Shown here one piece after another: positions 37,901 through 49,900 of a stretch of 64,000 nt of DNA. A program made the position numbers and the translations under genes. The notes under the pieces are model-generated. The model did no database searches. It was given only the letters and a program-made list of their open reading frames with translations, and was not told the origin of the DNA. Within the stretch, counting starts at the first letter, position 1. Every line of letters begins with the position of its first letter. The DNA lies in contig JAWWUD010000102.1 in assembly GCA_033964015.1 (NCBI GenBank), forward strand, positions 62,001-126,000. The letters run 5' to 3'. Source of the DNA: Scolanthus callimorphus. Taxonomy: Eukaryota > Cnidaria > Anthozoa > Actiniaria > Edwardsiidae.

Positions 37901-40900
37901 TTCACTACAAGATGGCAGAGAAGTTTCTGAAGACGAAAGCACACACCAACGTTGTCTTTGCTGCTTACACCACAGCGTATGCACGTCTCAAGTTGTATGA
38001 CGTCATGGATGGTTTGGGGGATCGATGTTTGTACCACGACACAGACAGTGTCATCTTTACGTGGCGTCCTGGTCAATGGAAACCACCACTTGGTGATTAC
38101 TTGGGTGAACTGACCAGCGAACTCGATCCAGAAGAACACATCGTGCACTATGTGGCCACAGGACCCAAGAGTTATGGGTACAAGACCAACTTCGGTAAGA
38201 CCGTGTGCAAAGTCAAAGGACTACGCATGAATCTACGCACCACAGAAACAGTGAATTTGGATAGCATGGTGGAATTGTTGGAGGGTCATGGGAACCCTGT
38301 GCGTCAAGTGACCAATCCCCACACCATTCGACGCAATGTGACGACCCGTACGTTGCATACCGTATCAGAAACCAAGTCCTTCAAGGTTGTGTACAACAAA
38401 CGTGTACGACGTGGTATGTACACTTACCCTTATGGGTATTATGGACTTTGAACTTTGTTAAGCTTCGTGTACAACAAACGTGTACCCTTATGGATATGGA
38501 CTTTTTAACACTTTTGATAAGCAGTGTATATATAAAGTTATGTATAATAAAGAACTTATAAAACCCAAATAGTGTGATTTTTGTCTATAAAGGGGATGAC
38601 CCAGCATTGGAATGATCATTTGGTGTTGAACACCGCTAAGGATGGTATGTTTTAAAGACCGTCCCATACTAACGTGTCGTAACTTATTGAAACGTATACG
38701 TTGTATGCTAGCGTGTTGTGGTGGTCATATTGTTGTAGTCGATGGCACCCAGGAAACCCAAGCAGACCGTAGCACAGAAGAAGAAGAAGAATATCGAACG
38801 TCTACTCCAGCAAGCCTATTACGATCCAAACAATGTTGCTGCTTTGGGCGGTGTTGCCAAACTGGCAAGGGCTATGCGCTCAAAAGGTATAAAAAAGAGC
38901 ACAGTCTTAGCTTGGATACGGTCTCAACCGTCATATACACTCCATAAACCGTACCGTCGTCGTTTTCCACGCAATCGTGTGGTCGTCCAAGGTATCGACG
39001 AACAATGGCAAGCGGATTTGTGTGACATGCAAGCGTACAGAACCAAAAATAATGGCTACAACTACATTTTAACCGTCATTGACGTGTTAAGCAAGTACGC
39101 ATGGGCAGTACCCTTGAAGAACAAGACGGGACACAGTTTGATCAAGGCGTTTCAGAAAATATTCAAGGAAGGTCGTGTGCCTGAGAAATTGCAGACGGAT
39201 GATGGATCCGAGTTCTTAAATCGAAACTTTCAAGCGTTTCTCAAATCGAAGAACATCCATCACTTTACCACCAAGAGCGAAACCAAAGCTTCCGTCGTCG
39301 AACGATTTAATCGTACGTTAAAAACATGGATGTGGCGATGGTTCACCTACAAAGAGACAGTACGTTACATTGACGTGCTTCCGCAACTGATGAACAATTA
39401 CAATCATTCGTATCATCGAAGCATTCGTCGTGCCCCTGCTGACGTCACGTTAGCCAATGCTCAAGACGTATGGCAAACCTTGTACCAGAAGAAGGCTCAG
39501 AAGAAGAAGAAGAAGCTAAAACCTAAATTTCAAGTGGGAGATTTAGTACGTATAAGTAAAGTCAAACACGTGTTTGCAAAAGGGTATTTACCCAACTGGA
39601 CGGAAGAAGTGTTTACGATTGCCTATCGGATGACGGCACGGGATCCCTATGCGTATCGACTACGCGAATACGACGGTTCGTTGTTGGAAGGACAATTTTA
39701 CGAACAAGAATTGCAGAAAGTCAGCATGGATGAACAAAAAGATGTGTTTCGTATCGACAAAATTGTCAAGAGCCGTGGGAAAGGACGTCAAGAAGAGTAC
39801 CTGGTCCATTGGCGTGGCTGGCCTGACAAGTACGACAGTTGGATCCTAGCAAGTCAAGTGCATAAAATCGTGTGATATACCAACAAAGACCTCAGTTGCC
39901 TCAGGATGTCTACTCGGTCTGACCTGGTGATTACGCTGTCAAGCAATGCTATCGAAGATGCCCTTCCCAACAACAAAGCAGGCGATTTTTCAATACGAAC
40001 CAAATATCCTATCGATGTGCGTGAAGGATCATGGGAAATGGCGCTTACCAACATCATTTATCCGCATACGTGGAGTTTGCTGCGTGAAGAAGATCTTGAC
40101 CTGTGGGTCCTTACTACCAAGGATTCAGACAAAAGCAATATATGGATAAAATACAAGTTACCCAAGGGAAAGTACAACAACGTGCAAGATGTTGTGAAAG
40201 GCATGAAGAACATTGCCGCTCGTTTTAAAGTGGATGATACCGCACGAAGAGCAAGACCAGGCGAATCACCCAAAACGAATAAATTTGAATTTAAGTTCAA
40301 TACCAAAGAGGGCAAGGCCACGATCTCACTGAACAAAGACATGAGTCTACTCATCCATCCACGACTAGCATGGGCCTTGGGATTTCACCCGACAAGACCA
40401 ATCACACTCAATATACTCGAGAAACCTCTAGAGTTTGAAAAGGGTACTGTTGGCGCCTTTAGGCTTACTGCTGATAACGTTGGAGATTGGTATGCGATTA
40501 TAGCGGATAGATACGCTGTTGGTGATGAAATACAAGCCTTCACCTCAAGTCTGCGAGTTCGTGAAGATGTACATCCGTTCCAAAGCTTTTACGTGTACAC
40601 AAACATTGTGGACTCGCATATTGTGATGGGAAGTGACGCCAACAATTTACTACGTACCTTTGTTCCTGAAGGAAAACCTGGATTCCCTGTGGAACGAAAC
40701 TTTCTCAATCCCTACTACTTGCCACTACGTACTCAAATCATCAACAAGATCCGTATCCATATAACGGACGACACAGGCGAAACCGTATCATTTCAATCAG
40801 GCGCCGTACAGGTAACACTACATTTGCGTCGTGTGCGATTTGCCTAGAAGAAGAAGAAGATATGGTGTGGAATGATATATTGAATATGGCACGTGGTGCT

Positions 40901-43900
40901 ATAGGAGCTATAACACCACGACAGAAAGGAAAAGGACCCTTCATCTATATTCCACCTCATCTACAAAAAGGAAATGGAGTGTTCCGTGGACGTCCTGTAC
41001 CACAAGTAGGTTATGGACCTTTCCGTGGGTACCCTGTACCAGCACAAATGGGATTTGGTGTAGGTGGTGTCGGAGGTGTATTACGTTCCATTGGAAGAGA
41101 CTTTGTTCCTCACCTGCCTGGTTGGGACCTCGCTACAAAAGGCACACGTAAACAAGCGGAAGTCGCTACACGAGGTATGCCACAAATGGGTGGTGCTCGT
41201 CTAAAACGTCGTCGTCGTCGTCAACCTAAGTCTGCCATGGCTAAACGTCGTCGTCGTCATACCAAGGACATTTTTGATTGAAAACAGTTATAAAAGACTT
41301 GGACATTCATGCCTTCTAATCAGTTGGACATTACCTCAACTACTGTCAAGAGCTCCGTCAACATGAGTGTTCATTCTGCTTCACTTGCTGCTGCCAATCC
41401 AGGCATGGACTTGTTTACGGTACCACCAACAGATGTAGCTGTGACATCAGGCCGATACGTTGAGTATTCACCCACGGACAAAGGGGCCAAGTACTATCAG
41501 TTCATCATTCGTAGGGGTCCTACAATGATTGATTTGAAAAAGACTCATTTCCGTGTCGTGGCCAAGATCACCAAAGCTAATGGTGATAAAGTTGTAGTAG
41601 CCGATAAAGTGGGACCTGTCAACAACTTTCTTCATTCGATGATCCAACAAGTGACCGTGAAATTGAACGATCAAGCCGTCACCTTGCAAACCGACACGTA
41701 TGCGTACCGTGCCTTCATCGAGACGTTGTTGAATTATCCTAAAGAAGCTCAAGAATCGTATCTGGAATGTGCCATGTGGAAAAAAGACAGTGGTTCCATG
41801 GACCAAGTTGATCATGCAGCTACAGGCGCTAATTTGAATCCTGGACTCAAGGCACGTGCAGCTCGTACTAAAGCAGGCGAAAAAGTGTGCATGGAAGGCC
41901 CCTTGTTTTGTGATCTCTTTCACTCAGGACGTTACCTTCTGGACAACACAGAGATGAAAATCAAGTTTGATATGCATGATACAGCGTTCTGTCTGATGTC
42001 GGAACATGGTACCGAAAAGATCGTCATCGAGGATTTTATCCTACGCATGTATCACGTGACTCCAGCCCCTAGCGTCAAGTTAAACCAACGTGAACTCATG
42101 ACAGGATCGAATGCACGTACAGCCAAGTACCCTGTGACGTCAGCCATTGTGAAGACCCGGCAAATTGGCACTGGATCCTTGACCCATTATGAAGGAGACT
42201 TGTTCCAAGGATTGGTTCCTAAACGTATGATTTTAGGGATGGTTGAGAATGCGGCCTACAATGGTGACAAAGGGAAGAATCCATTCAATTTCCAAATGTT
42301 TGCTTTGTCTACCATCAAAGTAACCGTGGATGGCCAAGAGACCCCCTATGGAACACTGTCTACCATTGATGACAAGGATATAGATTTGTACCACATGTTG
42401 TTCGATAACGTGTGTGGTACCTACCGCGGACAAGGACTCAACCTTACGTTCGACGAGTTCAAGACTGGTTATTCATTGTTTGCCTACGACTTTACACCAG
42501 CAGGCAATGCCTCGTCAGGGTACTTCCAACCTCAATATAAAGGCAACGTTGACCTGTACCTGACATTTGGGGATGCCACCGAACAGGTGAACACCATTGT
42601 CGTCTACGGCGAGTTCAACAACACCATCGAGGTGGACCAATTAGGTCAAGTGATTTACGACATTCAAGGATGAACACGGATCAGTTAGAACTGCTCGTAC
42701 ACAACGATCCCAAGTTAAATCCAGTGTTTGGTGGCGTGTTTCCATCTGATTTGCTACCGACCAAAGTCCCATTTCCCAATCAAGCCTACATCATGAACGT
42801 GGATCCAAGCGATCGTCCAGGATCTCATTGGTTAGCCGTGTACTTTACACCCGAGACGTGTGAATTCTGGGACAGTTTTGGATTTCCTCCACAAGTGTAT
42901 GGTCAAGCCATTACGAACTTTTGCAAGTTACGTCCACAACTCGTGCACAACACTCGTAGGATTCAAGCCATGGACTCTGACGTATGTGGACAACATTGTT
43001 TGTTCTTCTTGTGGAACCGTGTACGTGGCAAACGTCATGGAACAGTAGCTGCTATGTTTACACAAAATTTACAATGGAACGATCAGAATGTTCGCACCTT
43101 TGTGCGTGATCGATTTTTACAACGACGACAAGTACCTTGTAATCCTAAGCGTAGTCGTCAATGCGCTCTTGTTCAGCGCTCTTTGTTACACATGTTAAAG
43201 TTATAATAAAAGATGTTTCATCACCAAATGTTGTTGTTATTGGGTATATAGTAAGGTGTAAGTTAAGGCAAAGGCTCATATGGAATCTAGACGTCAGCAT
43301 GGACGATCGTCGTTTTCGTTGTCCATGCAGCATTTTGGTGGTGGGTCCAAGTCAATCGGGTAAAACCACGTTTACACACCAATTGCTTCAACAAGTCGCT
43401 CTTGCGTTCAACAAACAATTTCGAAAAATTGTGTATTGTTACGGCGAATGGCAACCGTTGTTTACGTCTATTCAACGGGACCTGGGTGTGACCTTCCATC
43501 AAGGACTCCCAGACAACGTCACCGACTTGTTTGGTCCTCATGATACTCCAGGCCTCTTGGTGATGGACGATTTAATGGATCAAATGGATCGTGTGGTACG
43601 CGTGTTTACACAGGAATCCCATCATCACAACATCACCACGTTGTTTTTAACACAGAACTTGTTTCCACCCAATAAGCACGCACGTACCATTTCACTCAAC
43701 ACGCATTACATCGTGTTGTTCAAGAATCCAAGAGATCGTTTAGGCGTACAGATGTTAGCCCAACAAGCGTTTCCTGGACGTGTTCCTTACGTGATGGATG
43801 CCTTTCATCAAGCCACCGAAGAACCTCATGGTTACCTCATGTTGGATTTTCATCCAATGACACCAGAACAATGTCGTTTACGATCTCATATTCTTCCTAA

Positions 43901-46900
43901 AGAATTTCCCATGTACGTCTACACTGAAGGAAAGCAATAAAAAGAAGGAGACGATCCAGAATCACGTCATTTGGGTACAACCATTCATCATGGCAAGAAC
44001 TCGAGGTGGTGCTAATGCACGACAACGTGCTTTAGCTGCATGGGATGAAAGACTTTTAGCAACGCCTGCTGGTCGTGGTCGTGCACGTCCTACAGCAAGT
44101 GCACGAGCCAATCGAGGACGTGGAACTGTTAGCGTTGTTGGTGGAACACCACGAGGCCAACGCCCCATTGGAAGAAAATCACCACCTGCAAGCTATCGTT
44201 CTCCAACACCTGCTACCTTATCTGCTTTGAGTGGTATCAGCAGCGGTAGCAGCCGAAGAAGTAGTAGTACTCCAAATTCAACAAGTCCTTTAGCTGGTTC
44301 TCGATTCCAACGATTGATGAATGCTGTAACCCGAGATGCTCAACGTGCCACTGCTGCTGCTGCTAAACGAAGACAAAATGCTATTGATGCCATATCCACT
44401 CCACCACCTCTCATCTCACCAATTGGTAGTACTCCAAGACGAAGTGGTAGTGCTGCTAGCAGTCGTGGTAGAAGACGTCTCTTTAGTACTACTCCAAGTT
44501 CAGCTGCTTCTGGTGGAAGAAGTGGAAGTAGTAGACGAAGTGGCGGAAGTAGTAGACGAAGTAGTGGAACTAGTAGACGAAGTGGTGGTAGTAGTAGACG
44601 TGGAAGCACAAGTAGCGGAAGACGACGTGGTGCCGCAGGTGGTGGTGGTGGTGGTGGTGGCAGTAGTGGGGGTAGCAGCACTCCTCGTGGACGACCCGGT
44701 AGAGGAAGACGACCACGACCACGAGGACCAACAAGAACCGTTACAGATACGAAAACCGTGACTACCACTTACAGGGATGGTCGTCCACCTTCCGTGGTGC
44801 GTGTTTCACGTCGTCGTAGTTCATAAATACCCGTGTCATATGTGGAACATCATCAGTTCATCATGTCACAGCGACTGAGAAGGAACGCAGATTTTCTCCG
44901 GCTCTTGCATCGTACCAGAGGGAAGACACGACAACGACTCATTGCTAATGCTACTCCTGAACAAATCAACACCTTGAGTGAAGTAGCGATGAACCTGTTG
45001 CGTGGCAACGTACCGATGTCGTCAGCACGGATACAACAACTGAAACGCTACAAGCAACAGTTACGCAAGTTGGCCAATCGGAAAGTCTCCAGCAAAAGTC
45101 GGAAAGCCATGTTGGTGCGTCAACGAGGAGGATTTTTATTACCTGCTCTTCTTGGTGGATTAGCAACGGCTTTTCTCCCAAAAATTGCTAACAAGCTCAT
45201 CTCTAAAATATAAAGTGTTGTTAAACAAGACTTTTACATCAGTTGCTTTCAAGACGTCATCATGTCAACAACAGCAAAAGGTGGTGGAGCTCATCGTATG
45301 GCTATGGTACCTGATTATTTAGTAAACATGCTGCGTACCAAGCAAAAAGTGGAGACGGCACCCCAATACCGTGTACTGGCACGACTGGATGGAGAAATGC
45401 AAGCCCTCTTGAATGACACTTCACTTCCTCCTGATGTCAAAGTACGACGTTACGATCAGATTTTACAACGTTACAACCGGCTAACAAGACAAGTAAAAGA
45501 CACTAAACCATTGTCTTTAAAAAGAGTCCAGCAACAACAAGATGATGACATTGAAGAAGCAGGGGAATTGGTTTTACCATCCCCTCCTACCAAGACACCT
45601 GCTACTCCAAAAACAAAGCGTTTACCTACGCCACCATCCGGGACACCACGAAGACGTTCCGTTAGTGTACCAAGAAGAAAGCCTCGAACCCTCCGAGAAT
45701 GGCAACCGTTTTAACTAAAAAAGAGACAATGTTATGCTCTCAATAACTTTTATTATTAATTTCATTGGTTACAAGAAGAAGAAGAAGAAGAAGACAAAGA
45801 CGAAGTTTATATAACAGTTAACTTAAATGTCCTTGTATTATTATTAATAAAAAAGAGTTCTTACACCTTGTATCGTGTTTGCTTGAGCCACTTCCAGAAT
45901 ACGGCCACTTCTACACGTGGGCAATGATAGGCTGTACCCACGGCGGATAGTACGTGAAAGCCACAACTTACACCCGCCATATCAAACAAAAAGTTCATAT
46001 CATCCTCTTGATCATATTGCTTGAACAGATCTTCGAACTTGGGGCATCCATAGTCCTCCAAATTGACATTGGGAATGCTGAGTTTATCCAACAGCCGTTT
46101 TTCATGACAACCCCCTTTGTATGCGATTGTTCCATTGGACTTAAGGTCTTTCTTGTACCAGTCTTGTACCACTTCCTCAAGATCTGTGTAGGGCAACGAG
46201 TGTTTCCACGTGAAGTCAAAGCGCAATCGATGAATCATGTAAGCTTTCTTGGCCCCTGCAAAGTCCTTTGCGTCTTTTAGTTCTCGAAATTTGATCGGAA
46301 ACGTAAAGTGCTGTCCCTTGGTAGCCTCGTCTTCAAATATAATTCCGGCCTCCTTACACCAGAATTCTTTCTGCACGTAATAGCCATCGAAATCAATAAT
46401 GGCTTTGATGTCCATCAATGTGCCTACGGCACAGTCAAAGCAATGATGATTCTTCTCGGTGTTCTTCCACCCTGCTGGGTAAATTGTTGCCATCATCGTA
46501 AATTGTGTGTGAAGCAGGTGATGCTTGCGGAATTGGCTGTGAAGCAGGTGATGCTCGCGGAATTGACTGTGAAGCAGGTGATGCTCGCGGAATTGACTGT
46601 ACAGCAGACGCTGCAATATTATTGAAGAATAGAATTGTAAACCCTAGCCCTATACCTAGAGTTGTCCCAAGTGCTGTCCCGAATGATTTTGCAAGTGACG
46701 TTAAGAAACTGTCCATGAAATATCTCTTCTTCTTCTTCTTCTTCTTCTTCTTCTTCTTGTAACGTGTCGAGAGCTTTGCGAAAGTGAAGATGATCGGCTT
46801 CAGCGCACTCTTTATATACACTTTCTGAATGACGTCATCAAGATACTGTTCTCTGATTGGTGGATTCATGTTTAAAGGGACTCCTCTGTTTCCTCAGTGG

Positions 46901-49900
46901 TAAACCCACTATAAAGAAAAAAATAGGTGGGGGAGATGGGTGGGTATCTCCCCCACACACATCCCCTTAATATTTATATTCCTATATACCATTATAGACA
47001 TGGATCAACAATCTATTCCTAAGGGGGAGATGGGTGGGTATCTCCCCCACTCATAATCTTTTTAATTGCGAAACCCTGAACGTAGAATGGATCAACAATC
47101 TATTCCTAAGGGGGAGATGGGTGGGTATCTCCCCCACTCATAATCTTTTATATTCGTAAAAAACCCTAAACATGCATTAACAATCTATTCCTAACGGGGG
47201 AGGGGGGTGGGTATCTCCCCCACATATTCAATAGGAACTTACCACCGAGGAAACATAAGAGGCCCTTTAAACATGGATCCACCAATCAGAGAACAGTATT
47301 TTGATGACGTCATTCAGAAAGTGTATATAAAGAGCGGACGCGCCATCGATCCCTCGGTTTTTTTAGTTTGGCCGTCGAGACCCCAACAACAAACTATGGA
47401 GGACAGTGTGATTTGCGTAATTTGTCAAGAGCCGTGGGAAGACCTAATAGAAATAACAGAGTGCTGTAAAGCCCCGTGCCATTTTCAATGTTTGAGTCAG
47501 TGGCATGCTAGATGCCCAAGAACTAACCCCAGCTGCCCGTACTGCCGCGGAAAGCAAACAAGGAGGGTACCTAAAGTCGAAATAGATGATACTGTCGCTG
47601 CTTATACTACTGTTTATGATATAACGGAAGAACAACTACAGATCCTCAGAGCTCAAGTGGATGCACTCCAGGCGGCAATAAATAGACCAATAGATGATGA
47701 TGCATCGTATGAAACCCCGACGTTAGAAGATCTTATACGCCTACGCAACGATTATGAATTTGTACCCATCGGGGCTAACGACGATTACGCTGCTGCTGCT
47801 GCTGCTGATGCTGCTGCTGCTCTTACTACTGCTACTATTGCTGCTGCTGCTGATGATCCCCGCCTAATCAACCCCTTCATAGAGCAGGACTCTGATGATG
47901 ATGATGATGATAACGATGACTCAGGATACAACTCTGATGATCCTCGTCCACATACACCTACCATACAGCAGGACTCTGATGATAGTATGATGGAACCCAT
48001 GTGGGAACTAAATCAGCCTGTAGCGGGGGACTTTATAGACTATTTAGATAATGATGATGATAATGAAATGGCGGAGCCTAGGCTTGAATACATTGAAGAA
48101 CGTCAGGATAATGAAGACCCAGATTTTTTACCTTCACAACCAAATGTAAACCCATGGAATAATTTCCATAAGAATATTTAATTCTTTTACACTGTTCTCC
48201 ATAGTTTGTTGTTGTTGTTGGAAACAAAGTTGTTGTTACTTTAAACAATGTGTCTTTATTGAACTCTTGCGCACGCAAATACAAAGCATCATAATAAAAG
48301 GGGTAAATAAGTAGGACTTATAAGTCCTCCCCCTTACAACAATAATAGTCTCTCTCTCTAATGTTCAGTTTTTTTTATCTCGAAGAAGGGGGGAGATGGG
48401 TGGGTATCCCCTCAAAAGAGTCCATCAATAGGACGTCTTCGAAAGTCCATCCCAACAGGATAGATGTATTTACTCCACTCTCTGTCCACGAGGTGTCCAT
48501 CGTGAGTGTACAAGTTCTTCCAGAAGGTACCATCCCTGCGCATGAGATACGCCTTGCGTGGATCTGTATACTGACTGTCAAACACCTTGCGCGTATCCAC
48601 GATCAGATGCTGGTACTGGGGTGTGGCTGAAAACAGGGTTATACGCAGCGATTGAATGGTATACCCCTTGCCCCATCCCCCTGCTACATCATCGTACACG
48701 TAGACCACTTCCTTCATAGCTTCGCGCAAGTATCGTCCCCAGTTCTCCTTGGTCACTTTACTCCATTCCACTTTCTTTTTGTCGGGCGGTGATGTTGCAA
48801 ATCCACCACCACCACTACCAAAGGATTGAGGTGATGACGGTGTAAACCCATCCACGAAGGTAAAATATGCATTGGCGAAGATCGCACGTGATAACGTAGC
48901 AAGATACACTCTACGATCATCCATTCCCTCGACGTCCTCTTTCTCAGGGTTGGTCAGCGGTATTTTCACCTTTTCCTCCTTCTCCTTCTCCTGTCTTATA
49001 CAGGCCATCTTGTACCATTCCTCCATCTTGACACGAAGCATGTTATGCCCTTGGGTCATCAACGCTGTTAACGTGTCCATACCGGCGCGACGAATTGAGC
49101 TGGTATTACGTATAACACGACAACCCAATCGATGTAACTCTTTCAGTAGGCCTGGTACAATCATACGTGGAGCTATAGCCTTTTGCAGTTGCTGTAGGAG
49201 CTCCGGTGAGAAGTCATCCCACAAATACACATTTTTGTCATCTCCCTTAAAGTAGGTGAGCCATGAACTCAAGTCTGGATTAGTACCGTGACGTTTCTGG
49301 TACGCTTCTCTCCATAAGGGCTGCGCCAAATGATCACACACCTCGTAAAAGATCCCTGTCACCAACTGACTCATCACAGTCTCGCCACTCTTCGTCCAAC
49401 TCTGATTGTATTTACGCATCTGGTTTTGATGTGACTCTTTCAGTTTAAGACGCTCCCGTATCGCCATCGCTTCGGATGCACTTCCAAGCATGCTTTGAAA
49501 CTGTTCTCCAACTTCAAGGATCTCGTACGTCTTCTCATTTCTATCACCATCAACGTGTTCCACAGTCATACCGCCAAATTCATCCTCGACGTAACACACC
49601 GCTGTCTTGGCTAACTTCACCACTTCTTTCCACAAATCCGCTGCCACAAAAGGAATGTCCTTAATCTCTTCTTCACCTCCTCCTTCTTCCTCCTTCACTT
49701 TTCTCACTCTCTTACAGTACTCTGTCTCAGCTGCTTCACCTTGACGTAGAACCCATCGCGCCACGTAATCCGCTAAACGGAACAGGTACAACGTACGATC
49801 CCCATAATACATCTCTTGAGCATGCCATTTCTTTGCTTGACCCATGAACAATGTTTTCTCTTCTTCCACGTTCACTCTCTCCATACGCAGGACCTCAAGC

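Noticed and set aside
43161..43298. Longer N-terminus for the packaging ATPase
   Set aside because: The 46 extra residues include the 3' end of the protease gene and have no family resemblance; the ATG at 43,299 fits better.
44336..44768. Open frames of 140 codons overlapping the Arg/Ser-rich protein on both strands
   Set aside because: Low-complexity Val/Leu/Pro-only translations produced by the triplet repeats.
47207..47395. Longer N-terminus for RING-2
   Set aside because: It would translate the promoter, including the TATA box, so it cannot be in the mRNA.
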